Assembly: GCA_016845175.1 (NCBI GenBank)
Contig: JAERTD010000036.1
Span: 1 to 36,427 of the forward strand
DNA length: 36,427 nucleotides
Direction: 5' to 3'
From: Bacteroidota bacterium
Lineage (GTDB): Bacteria > Bacteroidota > Bacteroidia > Bacteroidales > F082
In this document: positions 17,440 through 24,789 of the stretch, one piece after another
How positions within the stretch are numbered: position 1 is the first letter of the stretch
Layout of the letters: each line of letters begins with the position of its first letter
Program-made: the position numbers and the translations under genes
The notes under the pieces: model-generated
Told to the model about the DNA's origin: nothing
The model's input: the letters and a program-made list of their open reading frames with translations, nothing else
The model's database searches: none

Positions 17440-18189
17440 ATGAAAGCAAAATACCTGCTTCTCTTACTTTTTATTGGTGTCTTGCAAGTAGCTGCCCAGG
17501 ATGTCATTATCCTAAAAGACAGCCTGAATTTTGATGCACGGGTGCTGGATGTAAATAAACGCACCGTAAATTACCGCCTTTACACTGAACCTGAAGGTCG
17601 TATCCATATGATTCCCACAAACAAGGTGGCCTATATCAGATACCAGAATGGTAGTGTAAGAGATCTAAGCATTAGCAATAGCTATGCCTTTAAAAGAAAT
17701 ATATTTTCTTTTCATTTGCTTGATTTGTTGGTGGGTGATTTTACATTGACCTATCAGCATATCCTGGCTAATGGGAAAGTTGGTTTGGAAATCCCGGTGG
17801 CCTTTGGCTACTCTTCAGAACGAAATGAGGTGCCGCTGCCACCACCGTTTTCAAACATTAATTCCGATTTCCATAATAAGTTCTATACAGGTATCAACCT
17901 GAATCTGTATCCAACTGGCCAGGGAAAAGTAAAGTACTTTGTGGGGCCTGCCATACATTTTGGAGCTGGTTATTTTGAATCCTATACCCATGGCTATGAA
18001 AAAAGAATAAACACCAATTATTTCAGACTATTGGTAAATAATGGTCTTATGATAAGTCCCTTGCCGTCATTTAGCCTTAAATTTGTGGTGGGTTTGGGAC
18101 TGCTCAATACCTTCAATGCTGACTTTAATGAAGATAGAGATGTGCAAACCACCGCCAATATAACCTTTGGCATGTCCTATAGGTTTTAA
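17440..18189 (+). CDS. Secreted protein, probable outer-membrane beta-barrel (paralogue 1)
   Basis: I do not recognise a named family. Seen: 249 residues, signal peptide cleaved after about VAAQ (residue 20), an N-terminal ~75-residue domain with a DVIILKDSLNFDARVLDV pattern and NKVAYIRYQNGSVRDL, then a C-terminal part rich in alternating aromatic/polar strands (YQHILANGKVGLEIPVAF, FYTGINLNLYPTGQGK, the terminal FGMSYRF). The final aromatic residue and the strand pattern suggest a small outer-membrane beta-barrel. The next gene is a clear tandem paralogue. It is co-transcribed with apbE, so a flavin- or respiration-linked role is possible but unproved. Confidence 0.75.
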   Translation: MKAKYLLLLLFIGVLQVAAQDVIILKDSLNFDARVLDVNKRTVNYRLYTEPEGRIHMIPTNKVAYIRYQNGSVRDLSISNSYAFKRNIFSFHLLDLLVGDFTLTYQHILANGKVGLEIPVAFGYSSERNEVPLPPPFSNINSDFHNKFYTGINLNLYPTGQGKVKYFVGPAIHFGAGYFESYTHGYEKRINTNYFRLLVNNGLMISPLPSFSLKFVVGLGLLNTFNADFNEDRDVQTTANITFGMSYRF

Positions 18190-18199
18190 TACAATTGTT

Positions 18200-18928
18200 A
18201 TGATGAGATTTACAAAACTATTGCTCGGAGTTTTACTTTGTTCAGGCTTTTCCCTTAACGCTCAGGACTTCATCTTTCTGAAAGACGGAAGTAGGGTTTT
18301 GGCTAGTATAATTGATGTTGGAAAAACGGAAATTACATATAGTGAGTACGGTAACCCTAGTAGAGAAGTGCTGTTTATAGCAAAATCCGATGTGCGTACA
18401 CTATTGTATGAAAACGGTACCCTCATCAACATGGAGACGGGAAAAGCAGCGAAAGATGAGAGCTTCAAGCGAAATATTATGTCCTTCCACCTGGCAGATC
18501 TGGTGGTAAGCAATTTCACCATGTCCTACGAGCATATTCTGGCCAGTGGTAAAATGGGCATACAAATACCATTTGCCTTTGGATATGGCAGTGGACCCGA
18601 GGTGAATCAGTTAAAGAATAAATTCTATACAGGAATTTATCTGAATTTTTACCCCACTGGACAGGGCAGGGTTCGTTATGTGTTGGGACCTGCACTTAGG
18701 TTTGGAAATGCAAATACTGAGATTCATCATACAAGCTGGACGGAAAAAACTACCACGTTCTACACCAAGTTTATGATTAATAATGGCCTGGTAATTAGCC
18801 CCATAGAAGCGTTTTCCCTTTCGGTGGTTGGTTCCTTAGGAGTAGTTTATAAAGATAAAGTGTCGCCAGGCAATGATGAGGTGGAAACTACCGGTGCCTT
18901 CACGTTTATGCTATCCTATAGGTTTTAA
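18200..18928 (+). CDS. Secreted protein, probable outer-membrane beta-barrel (paralogue 2)
   Basis: A 242-residue protein, tandem duplicate of the gene just upstream: both have a signal peptide ending in AQD, an N-terminal ILKDS/FLKDG domain, then KRNIMSFHLADLVVSNFT versus KRNIFSFHLLDLLVGDFT, a YEHILASGKMGIQIPFAFGY strand pair, FYTGIYLNFYPTGQG, and a terminal LSYRF. The ATG at 18200 is taken because it begins a clean signal peptide 10 bp after the previous stop; the frame is open a little further upstream but would overlap the previous gene. Function unknown; the beta-barrel assignment is inference. Confidence 0.75.
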   Translation: MMRFTKLLLGVLLCSGFSLNAQDFIFLKDGSRVLASIIDVGKTEITYSEYGNPSREVLFIAKSDVRTLLYENGTLINMETGKAAKDESFKRNIMSFHLADLVVSNFTMSYEHILASGKMGIQIPFAFGYGSGPEVNQLKNKFYTGIYLNFYPTGQGRVRYVLGPALRFGNANTEIHHTSWTEKTTTFYTKFMINNGLVISPIEAFSLSVVGSLGVVYKDKVSPGNDEVETTGAFTFMLSYRF

Positions 18929-18942
18929 GTAATCCCTTAAAC

Positions 18943-19956
18943 ATGTTCAGAATAAACCCACTCTGGCTGTTACCCTTTTTCCTCCTGTTGTTAAGCTCAT
19001 GTGTGCCAAAACAAAGCAAGGAAGTGAGAATCATGGGGCAAGCCCAGGGAACCTATTATTCCATCATCTATTACGATATTGAGGCGCGGGATTTTCAGAT
19101 GGAAATTGATTCCATACTGGATGACTTTGATGAGTCCGTATCATTATGGGTGCCCAGTTCCATTCTTTCCAGAGTAAATAACAACGAAACTGATGTGATA
19201 CTGGATAGTTATTTTATTGACAATTTCAAGTTATCCAAAGCGGTATCTTATGAGACTGATGGAATCTTTGACTTCACCATCGGCCCACTGGCCAAAGCCT
19301 GGGGATTTGGTTATGATGCCACCAGGACCGTTGATAGTGTTATAGTTGATAGCTTGCTGCTTCTGGTGGGTCATGATAAAGTACAGCTGGAGGATGGCCG
19401 TGTCATCAAAACTAACCCTGCTACCAAGTTTGATTTCAATGCCATTGCTCAAGGCTTTTCAGTTGATGTTGTGGGAGATTTCCTGGAAGGAAAGGGGATT
19501 AGTAGGTATCTTGTGGATATAGGAGGCGAGGTGAAAGGAAAAGGAAAGAAACCAGATGGGAGCCTGTGGAAAGTGGGTATCGAAAAACCTGCTGAACATG
19601 CCCGGGATGCTCGTGACCTCAATGCCATTGTTGCATTGGAGAATAAATCCATTGCTACCTCAGGAAATTACCGGAAGTTTTTTGAATATGATGGTAAGCG
19701 ATTTTCACATATGCTTGACCCAAAAAGTGGTTATCCGGCCATGCATAATTTACTAAGTGTATCCATAGTAGCCGATAATACGGCATTGGCAGATGCCTAT
19801 GCCACGGCATGTATGGTTATGGGGCTTGAAAAGGCACTAAGCTTCGTGCAGGGCAAAAACGATCTGGAAGCTTTGTTTATTTATGCTGATGAGGACGGAA
19901 ACTATGAAACCATAGCCACAGAAGGCTTCCCTGAACAAAAAAGCCCACTCCCTTAA
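18943..19956 (+). CDS. apbE: FAD:protein FMN transferase, lipoprotein
   Basis: A 337-residue envelope enzyme that moves FMN from FAD to a Thr side chain in motif D-x-x-(S/T)-G-(A/G)-T. Seen: lipobox LSSC (Cys20), MGQAQGTYYSI, the IGPLAKAWGFG motif, FDFNAIAQGFSVDVV and RYLVDIGGEVKGKG for FAD binding, ATSGNYRKFF, HMLDPKSGYPA, and the metal/catalytic ALADAYATACMVMG. The natural targets here are NqrB Thr210 and NqrC Thr220. It is the third gene of a unit with the two barrel-like genes (gap 14 bp), about 1.7 kb after nqrF. Confidence 0.95.
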   Translation: MFRINPLWLLPFFLLLLSSCVPKQSKEVRIMGQAQGTYYSIIYYDIEARDFQMEIDSILDDFDESVSLWVPSSILSRVNNNETDVILDSYFIDNFKLSKAVSYETDGIFDFTIGPLAKAWGFGYDATRTVDSVIVDSLLLLVGHDKVQLEDGRVIKTNPATKFDFNAIAQGFSVDVVGDFLEGKGISRYLVDIGGEVKGKGKKPDGSLWKVGIEKPAEHARDARDLNAIVALENKSIATSGNYRKFFEYDGKRFSHMLDPKSGYPAMHNLLSVSIVADNTALADAYATACMVMGLEKALSFVQGKNDLEALFIYADEDGNYETIATEGFPEQKSPLP

Positions 19957-20011
19957 GTTAAGCGGTTGTCACAAAACAATCCATTATGTGATATAATCCT
20001 CCTGTTTCAAC

Positions 20012-20042
20012 TTGTCTAATCTTACTTATTGTTGTATATTTG
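20012..20042 (+). promoter_or_regulatory. Promoter of the perR-rubrerythrin operon
   Basis: TTG at 20012-20014, a 20-nt spacer, then TATATTTG at 20035-20042 fit the Bacteroidota -33/-7 consensus well. Transcription should start near 20048, within the putative PerR operator. Confidence 0.7.
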
Positions 20043-20046
20043 TATC

Positions 20047-20070
20047 ATTCTTAGATGAGAATCATTCTTA
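20047..20070 (+). promoter_or_regulatory. Putative PerR/Fur-family operator
   Basis: TGAGAATCATTCTTA at 20056-20070 is a 7-1-7 inverted repeat (half sites TGAGAAT and TAAGAAT), the form recognised by Fur/PerR proteins. A further half site ATTCTTA occurs 17 bp upstream (20047-20053). The site covers the expected transcription start 15 bp before the perR ATG, which predicts autorepression. Confidence 0.65.
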
Positions 20071-20084
20071 TTTAGATTGAATCT

Positions 20085-20510
20085 ATGAAGACCCAAAAAG
20101 ACAACATCCAGCAATTGCTTAAGAATGCAAAACTAAGGCTAACTCCCCAACGTCTTGTAATTTTGGAAGCCCTGTTAAGCCTCAACCATCCCAATGCGGA
20201 GGAACTTGCACTATATGTAAGAAAAACACATCCGAATATCGCAGTGGGAACCGTTTATAAGACCCTGGAAACCTTTTTGGAGTGTCAGCTGATTACTAAG
20301 GTTGACCTGCCCGGCGACAGTATTCGTTACGATGCCATTCAGTTGCCTCACCACCACCTGGTGAATCCAGACTCCGGAAGACTGGAAGACTATTATGACG
20401 ATGACTTGTTTGCCTTAATTGAAAACTATCTCAAGGAAAAACCGGTACAGGACTTTGACCTGAAAGAAGTTAAACTGCAAATCATTGGAAAGTTCACCCA
20501 AAAAAAATAA
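20085..20510 (+). CDS. perR: PerR-like peroxide-sensing Fur-family repressor
   Basis: A 141-residue DNA-binding regulator. Seen: winged-helix part with [14 protein letters not shown] and [12 protein letters not shown], then a dimer domain. All five residues of the B. subtilis PerR regulatory metal site are present with a constant offset of two: His35, Asp83, His89, His91 and Asp102. Asp (not Glu) at the last position favours a peroxide sensor over an iron sensor. The four Cys of the usual structural zinc site are absent (Asn94 and Ser97 replace the first pair, and there is no C-terminal Cys pair). It heads an operon with a flavin reductase-rubredoxin and rubrerythrin and has its own operator. 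The PerR role is inference from ligands and context. Confidence 0.88.
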   Translation: MKTQKDNIQQLLKNAKLRLTPQRLVILEALLSLNHPNAEELALYVRKTHPNIAVGTVYKTLETFLECQLITKVDLPGDSIRYDAIQLPHHHLVNPDSGRLEDYYDDDLFALIENYLKEKPVQDFDLKEVKLQIIGKFTQKK

Positions 20511-20515
20511 TTGTT

Positions 20516-21223
20516 ATGGATTCCATGGAAGCATTTTACAAAGTCACTTACGGATTGTATATCATTACTGCCTCACATGAAGGTAAACAAGGAGGTTATG
20601 TGGGTAATACTGTTTTTCAAGTGACAGCTGATCCCCCACAATTTGCCATTAGCTGCAGTAAGGATAATGCCAGCCTTTCCCTGATCAAAAAGAGTGGGTA
20701 TTTTGCAGTTTCCGTATTGGATAAACAAACAAAAATAGATCTTATAGGGACCTTCGGCTATAAAAGCAGCCGGGATATCGAGAAATTTGAAGGGGTAGAT
20801 TATATCAAAGGCAGCAGTGGTTGCCCCATAGTGCTGGAAGATTGCCTGGCATGGTTTGAATGTAAAGTCACCCAAGCCCATGACCTTGGGAGTCATCTGC
20901 TGTTTATCGGAGAGATTATCAATAAGGATCTCCTGAAGGCGAGTAAAAGTCCGCTTACCTATGCCTATTACCAAACAGAGCTTAAAGGGCGGGCGCCAAA
21001 GAATGCGCCTACCTATATCGAGAAAAAAGAAAGCGGAATCCCCGTTGAAGCTACAGCTGCAAGCAAATATAAATGCCTGGTTTGTGGTCATGTGTATGAT
21101 CCGGCCGAAGGTGATGAAGACAGCGGAATCCCTCCGGGAACTGCCTTTGAGGATTTACCCGATGATTGGGTTTGCCCTTTATGCGGAGCTGAGAAATCGG
21201 ATTTTGAACCCCTGGAGGATTAA
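20516..21223 (+). CDS. Flavin reductase-rubredoxin fusion protein
   Basis: A 235-residue cytosolic redox protein. Residues 1-160 form a flavin reductase/flavoredoxin-like FMN domain ([41 protein letters not shown]). A linker (about 160-183) leads to a rubredoxin with iron ligands Cys187, Cys190, Cys220 and Cys223 and the expected YDPAEGD and [10 protein letters not shown] segments. This is the layout of the high-molecular-weight rubredoxins that pass electrons from NAD(P)H to rubrerythrin or flavodiiron proteins. It starts 5 bp after perR and precedes rubrerythrin, the likely electron acceptor. A second in-frame ATG lies three codons on. Confidence 0.92.
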   Translation: MDSMEAFYKVTYGLYIITASHEGKQGGYVGNTVFQVTADPPQFAISCSKDNASLSLIKKSGYFAVSVLDKQTKIDLIGTFGYKSSRDIEKFEGVDYIKGSSGCPIVLEDCLAWFECKVTQAHDLGSHLLFIGEIINKDLLKASKSPLTYAYYQTELKGRAPKNAPTYIEKKESGIPVEATAASKYKCLVCGHVYDPAEGDEDSGIPPGTAFEDLPDDWVCPLCGAEKSDFEPLED

Positions 21224-21280
21224 TAACTAACTCAACGACAAGAACAATTAATAATTAGTGTGTAACCAAATAATTAAGCT

Positions 21281-21856
21281 ATGAAATCATTAAAAGGAAG
21301 TAAAACAGAGCAGAACCTGCTGAAAGCCTTTGCCGGTGAATCACAGGCACGCATGCGATACAACTATTTCGCCAAGCAGGCCAAAAAGGAAGGTCTGGAG
21401 CAGATTGCAGCCATTTTTGAAGAAACGGCAATTAACGAAAAAGAACATGCCAAGCGATTCTTTAAATTTCTTGAAGGCGGTATGGTTGAAATCACTGCAG
21501 CCTATCCTGCTGGTGTAATCGGAAATACCATGGAAAACCTGAAAGCTGCTGCTGAAGGTGAAAACGAGGAATGGACTGAGCTCTATCCTGAGTTTGCCCG
21601 CATCGCTGAAGAAGAAGGCTATAAAGAAGTAGCTGTAGCCTTTAAAATGATTGCCAAAGTGGAGAAAGCTCATGAAGAGCGGTATATGAAACTATACAAT
21701 AACCTGGAAGACGGAATGGTCTTTGAACGTGAGGGTGTGATTGTATGGAAATGCCGCAATTGTGGCTACCTCCACGAAGGCAAAAAGGCTCCGAAAACAT
21801 GTCCAGCCTGTCTGCATCCACAGTCTTATTTCGAAATCAAAGAAATAAATTATTAA
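21281..21856 (+). CDS. rbr: Rubrerythrin
   Basis: A 191-residue peroxidase that reduces H2O2 to water in anaerobes and microaerophiles. The di-iron helix bundle has Glu20 (AGESQARMRY), Glu53-x2-His56, Glu94/Glu97 and Glu128-x2-His131; the C-terminal rubredoxin-like iron site has Cys158, Cys161, Cys174 and Cys177. Length is standard. The preceding flavin reductase-rubredoxin is its probable electron donor, and the PerR-like regulator its likely control. The 57-bp gap upstream shows no separate consensus promoter. Confidence 0.96.
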   Translation: MKSLKGSKTEQNLLKAFAGESQARMRYNYFAKQAKKEGLEQIAAIFEETAINEKEHAKRFFKFLEGGMVEITAAYPAGVIGNTMENLKAAAEGENEEWTELYPEFARIAEEEGYKEVAVAFKMIAKVEKAHEERYMKLYNNLEDGMVFEREGVIVWKCRNCGYLHEGKKAPKTCPACLHPQSYFEIKEINY

Positions 21857-21868
21857 TAATGAAGCTTG

Positions 21869-21905
21869 CCTCGGCTGTCGAAAGACAGCTGGGGTAGGAT
21901 TTTTT
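21869..21905 (+). terminator. Rho-independent terminator after rubrerythrin
   Basis: An 11-bp stem with two G-T pairs (21869-21879 with 21884-21894) closes a GAAA tetraloop and is followed by TAGGATTTTTT. It lies 13 bp after the rubrerythrin stop. Confidence 0.85.
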
Positions 21906-22146
21906 AGAGGTCCACCTGCAGCTGTTCCAGCTGTTCCAGTGTTTTGCTTTCCTTCTCGTCATTTCTGCAGCTGCCATCACCAGGCTGCCCTTCACAACTA
22001 CAGCCTAATGCTTTGCCGGTTTCCGGATCGATTGACGAACATTGTTTTTTAAATTCTCCGCCTTTCTTGAAAAACATTTTTATTGCGAAACCTGCAAAAG
22101 CAAGTGCCAGAAATATAACCGAGGCCAACAATATCTTTAGAAACAT
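21904..22146 (-). CDS. Small Cys-rich one-helix membrane protein (NqrM-like candidate)
   Basis: An 80-residue protein: one transmembrane helix at about 3-26, a Lys-rich stretch, then Cys36, Cys49, Cys51 and Cys60 (pattern C-x12-C-x-C-x8-C), and an acidic tail. The ATG at 22146 is chosen; a TTG seven codons upstream lies inside a TATTTTTG promoter box. A single helix followed by a short Cys cluster is the layout of NqrM (DUF539), which helps insert the membrane iron centre of Na+-NQR; the nqr operon is 4.6 kb away. Spacing is not identical to what I recall for NqrM, so this is a hypothesis. It is convergent with the rubrerythrin operon. Confidence 0.65.
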   Translation of the reverse strand: MFLKILLASVIFLALAFAGFAIKMFFKKGGEFKKQCSSIDPETGKALGCSCEGQPGDGSCRNDEKESKTLEQLEQLQVDL

Positions 22147-22159
22147 AAACTTACTATTT

Positions 22160-22167
22160 GCCTGCAA
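22160..22167 (-). promoter_or_regulatory. -7 promoter element of the small membrane protein
   Basis: The minus strand reads TATTTTTG (TAnnTTTG) ending 13 nt before the ATG at 22146. No clear -33 TTG. This box explains away the upstream TTG as a start codon. Confidence 0.45.
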
Positions 22168-22266
22168 AAATACGCTTAATTCTCAAACATAGGGAAAAGT
22201 AGATGTATTTATAAGCCCTTCCAAATTAGTTCTGCACTTTGCTTTCAATCAGCAATTAACAATACC

Positions 22267-22341
22267 CCAATCACCAATTACCAGTTACTAATTACCAGTG
22301 ACTAATTACCAATTACTAATACCTAGTGATCAATCACCAAA
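22267..22341. repeat. Degenerate heptamer tandem array 1
   Basis: About ten head-to-tail 7-bp units of the type ATTACCA, GTTACTA and GTGACTA with small irregularities. It is non-coding in all frames and is the first of three such arrays in this gap. Confidence 0.8.
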
Positions 22342-22342
22342 T

Positions 22343-22430
22343 ATTCCGCATTCGTTCCTCCCTGGCCTAAAGGCGCAGGCTAACTTATGTTTTAGAATTG
22401 TTTTGATCCTTTTTCTGAATACAAATTACT
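22343..22430. repeat. Long direct repeat, copy A
   Basis: An 88-bp unit with a GC-richer core (CTGGCCTAAAGGCGCAGG) and the tail TTTTGATCCTTTTTCTGAAT. It is nearly identical to copy B 155 bp downstream and is bordered on both sides by heptamer arrays. Confidence 0.9.
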
Positions 22431-22497
22431 ATTGACTAATTACCAATTACCAATTACCAGTGACTAATGACTAATGACTAATGACTTATTACCAATT
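22425..22497. repeat. Degenerate heptamer tandem array 2
   Basis: About ten 7-bp units (ATTACCA x3, GTGACTA, ATGACTA x2, ATGACTT, ATTACCA) between the two long repeats, in the same orientation and register as array 1. Confidence 0.8.
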
Positions 22498-22587
22498 ATT
22501 CTGCATTCCTCGTTCCTCCCTGGCCTAAAGGCGCAGGCTAACTTATGTTTTGAATTGTTTTGATCCTTTTTCTGAATACAAATTACT
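22498..22587. repeat. Long direct repeat, copy B
   Basis: A 90-bp near-identical copy of the 22343-22430 unit; differences are a few bases near the start and one missing A after TTATGTTTT. A short third partial copy of its first ~17 bases (ATTCTGCATTC) begins at 22633. Confidence 0.9.
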
Positions 22588-22632
22588 AATGACTAATTAC
22601 CAGTGACTAATTACTAATTACTAATTACCAAT
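22582..22632. repeat. Degenerate heptamer tandem array 3
   Basis: Seven 7-bp units (ATTACTA, ATGACTA, ATTACCA, GTGACTA, ATTACTA x2, ATTACCA). The gap 22168-22671 contains only these arrays and the two long repeats; I see no gene in it. Confidence 0.8.
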
Positions 22633-22671
22633 CATTCTGCATTCTTCTTTCATCACTCAACATTCGCATTT

Positions 22672-23439
22672 CTACATTCGAAACGCATAGCAAAGAATAC
22701 CAGTGGCAATGGAAGCATTCAGCGATTCAGCACCTGAATCCCTATGCATGGGGATATTAATTTTTTGGTCGATACAAAACTCCAGGTAGTCAGATATACC
22801 ATGAGCCTCACTTCCAATCACCAGCAGGCTTTTGTTGTTTTTTGAAACCTCCTGAATATCATCACCCTCAAGGTAGGCACCATAGGTGATCCAGCTCTCG
22901 GGCCTGTTGTTCATGAGTTCGAGTAAATCTGTTGAGTGAACCTTAACCCTCGCCAGCGACCCCATGCTAGCCTGTACTACTTTCGAGCCAAATGCATCTG
23001 CACAATCTGTTGAGCATATGATGTGTTTGACCCCAAACCAATCCGCAGTGCGGATAATAGTACCCATATTACCTGGGTCTTTGATGCCATCCAAAACCAA
23101 GATTAATTCATCCAAAGTTTCAAGATCAATAGTTGTGCTTAGTGGCATTTGAAATACGGCAAGAACTTCCGAGGGGCTGCTGAGTGCAGAGATCTTTTTC
23201 ATTTGTCTGGCATCTATGGCCATTGACTTTTCAATCGGCAATACCCTGTGGTGAGCGTGTATCCATTCGGCGCTTGCATACAGCACATCCAGCACCAGGT
23301 CACTGGCAATAAAATCAAGTACATTAATGCTACCCTCCACCACAAATAGCATATGTTGTTTCCTGTACTTTGGATAGCGCAGGGAATTGATGAGTTTGAT
23401 TTTAGCCTTACTTAATAAGTTCGGAGAATCAGCTTCCAT
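22672..23439 (-). CDS. TrmH/SpoU-family RNA 2'-O-ribose methyltransferase
   Basis: A 255-residue SPOUT methyltransferase acting on rRNA or tRNA with S-adenosylmethionine. Seen: an N-terminal RNA-binding substrate domain (about 10-100, with YRKQHMLFVVEG), then the knotted catalytic domain with motif 1 DPGNMGTIIRTADWFG (121-136, catalytic Asn124 and Arg130), motif 2 IGSEAHGIS (208-216) and motif 3 ESLNASIATGILCY (238-251). The usual target of this subgroup is 23S rRNA, but the exact nucleotide cannot be told. It is a single gene downstream of rplI on the same strand, separated by a terminator. Confidence 0.92.
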   Translation of the reverse strand: MEADSPNLLSKAKIKLINSLRYPKYRKQHMLFVVEGSINVLDFIASDLVLDVLYASAEWIHAHHRVLPIEKSMAIDARQMKKISALSSPSEVLAVFQMPLSTTIDLETLDELILVLDGIKDPGNMGTIIRTADWFGVKHIICSTDCADAFGSKVVQASMGSLARVKVHSTDLLELMNNRPESWITYGAYLEGDDIQEVSKNNKSLLVIGSEAHGISDYLEFCIDQKINIPMHRDSGAESLNASIATGILCYAFRM

Positions 23440-23501
23440 TTCTTACCGATGTTAAAACCACAGCCCGCAAATAATTGTTTTCTCAGGCAGCCTTGGATCA
23501 C

Positions 23502-23533
23502 AAAAAAACCCTTCTGCTCTTAAGCAGAAGGGT
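23502..23533 (-). terminator. Rho-independent terminator of rpsF-rpsR-rplI
   Basis: On the minus strand, an 11-bp perfect stem ACCCTTCTGCT/AGCAGAAGGGT with a four-base loop is followed by seven T. It lies 33 bp after the rplI stop. Confidence 0.93.
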
Positions 23534-23566
23534 ATCAAATATAGTCAAATAATTTCCTGTCTTGAA

Positions 23567-24016
23567 TTATTCAGCTACCACATCAAGTTTCACAGCTACT
23601 TCCACTTCTTTGTGAAGTTTCAGTACGGCCTCATGCGCACCAATTTCTTTGATGTGCTCTTCGTCCATATGAATCAATTTGCGGTCGATGTCAAGATTCT
23701 TCTGTTCTTTAATGGCGTTGGCAACAATGATGTTGTTAACCGAACCAAAAATTTTCCCAGAAGTACCAGCTTTAACAGCAATTTTCAATTCCACACCTTC
23801 TAGTGCAGTTGCCAATGTTTCAGCTTCCTTCTTAACTTTCTCCTGTTTAAAGGCTTGTTGTTTTTGCAACTCAGCAAGTCCTTTTTTGGCCGAATCGGTG
23901 GCAATAACTGCCATCCCTTTAGGGATAAGGTAATTACGGGCATAACCGTCTTTCACGCTCACCAAGTCGTTTTTATATCCTAGTCCTGTAATATCTTGTT
24001 TGAGAATAATTTCCAT
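23567..24016 (-). CDS. rplI: 50S ribosomal protein L9
   Basis: A 149-residue large-subunit protein. The N-terminal 23S-binding domain has MEIILKQDITGLGYKNDLV and VKDGYARNYLIPKGMA; a long connecting helix (about 45-78) and the C-terminal RNA-binding domain (GTSGKIFGSVNN) follow. Normal length. It is the last gene of rpsF-rpsR-rplI, 14 bp after rpsR. Confidence 0.98.
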   Translation of the reverse strand: MEIILKQDITGLGYKNDLVSVKDGYARNYLIPKGMAVIATDSAKKGLAELQKQQAFKQEKVKKEAETLATALEGVELKIAVKAGTSGKIFGSVNNIIVANAIKEQKNLDIDRKLIHMDEEHIKEIGAHEAVLKLHKEVEVAVKLDVVAE

Positions 24017-24030
24017 TTCAAAGCCCTCCT

Positions 24031-24300
24031 TTATTTTAATAAGTCTGCTACATAAGGCATTAACGCTAAATGACGGGCTCTTTTAACAGCCTGGGCCACT
24101 TTCTTCTGGTATTTGGTTGAAGTACCGGTAATACGCCTTGGTAATAATTTTCCTTGTTCGTTCACAAACTTCAGCAGGAAGTCAGCATCTTTATAATCGA
24201 TGTATTTGATTCTGCTTTTTTTGAAACGGCAATATTTTTTCTTCTTGGTATCTACTGCTATCGGTGTCAAGTATTTGATATCTGAATTAGCTTGTGCCAT
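24031..24300 (-). CDS. rpsR: 30S ribosomal protein S18
   Basis: An 89-residue small-subunit protein that pairs with S6 on 16S rRNA. Seen: [19 protein letters not shown], then [20 protein letters not shown] and the basic end [12 protein letters not shown]. It is the middle gene of the operon, 29 bp after rpsF. Confidence 0.98.
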   Translation of the reverse strand: MAQANSDIKYLTPIAVDTKKKKYCRFKKSRIKYIDYKDADFLLKFVNEQGKLLPRRITGTSTKYQKKVAQAVKRARHLALMPYVADLLK

Positions 24301-24329
24301 GATCTTTTTGTATTGAGTTAATAATTAGT

Positions 24330-24692
24330 TTACGCTTCCTTTTCAGTTTTCTCAGCTTTTTCGGCTGCTTTCTTCTTGCGTTTTTTCTCGTTGTAAGCCA
24401 CAGCGTGCTTGTCGAGTTTAACGGTCAGGAAACGAAGCACACGCTCATCGCGTTTCAGTTGTACTTCCAGGTCTGCAATCACGCCGCCTTCGTTTGTATA
24501 CTCAAACAGGTGATAAAATCCGGTTGATTTTTTCTGGATAGGATAGGCTAATTTGCGCAATCCCCAGTTTTCGCGATGCACAATCTCGGCACCATTCTTT
24601 GTGAGGTGGTCCTCATACTTTTTTACCGCTTCCTTCATCTGTTCATCAGACAAAACGGGAGTTAAAATGAAAACGGTTTCATACTGGTTCAT
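24330..24692 (-). CDS. rpsF: 30S ribosomal protein S6
   Basis: A 120-residue small-subunit protein. The ATG at 24692 ([18 protein letters not shown]) is chosen because it matches the conserved N-terminus; the frame is open 18 codons further upstream, but that stretch would include the promoter leader. Seen: [19 protein letters not shown] and [17 protein letters not shown] Lys/Glu-rich tail is typical for Bacteroidota. First gene of the operon; no ssb is present between rpsF and rpsR. Confidence 0.97.
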   Translation of the reverse strand: MNQYETVFILTPVLSDEQMKEAVKKYEDHLTKNGAEIVHRENWGLRKLAYPIQKKSTGFYHLFEYTNEGGVIADLEVQLKRDERVLRFLTVKLDKHAVAYNEKKRKKKAAEKAEKTEKEA

Positions 24693-24743
24693 AATACTGT
24701 AATTAGTTAATTGTTTGATTATTAATACCCTAAAAAGGGAGCG

Positions 24744-24773
24744 CAAAAATAGATATTTTTTTTAGAATGACAA
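24744..24773 (-). promoter_or_regulatory. Promoter of rpsF-rpsR-rplI
   Basis: On the minus strand, TTG (24771-24773), a 19-nt AT-rich spacer and TATTTTTG (24744-24751) match the Bacteroidota promoter well. The leader to the rpsF ATG is about 45 nt and begins with a small CCCTTTTTAGGG hairpin. Confidence 0.75.
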
Positions 24774-24789
24774 GGGTTTTGGGCTTCTT

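Noticed and set aside
20573..21091. 172-codon open frame opposite the flavin reductase-rubredoxin gene
   Set aside because: Antisense shadow; no family likeness.
22267..22632. Short repeats that could suggest a CRISPR array
   Set aside because: The units are 7 bp and contiguous, without unique spacers, and no cas gene is in the window.
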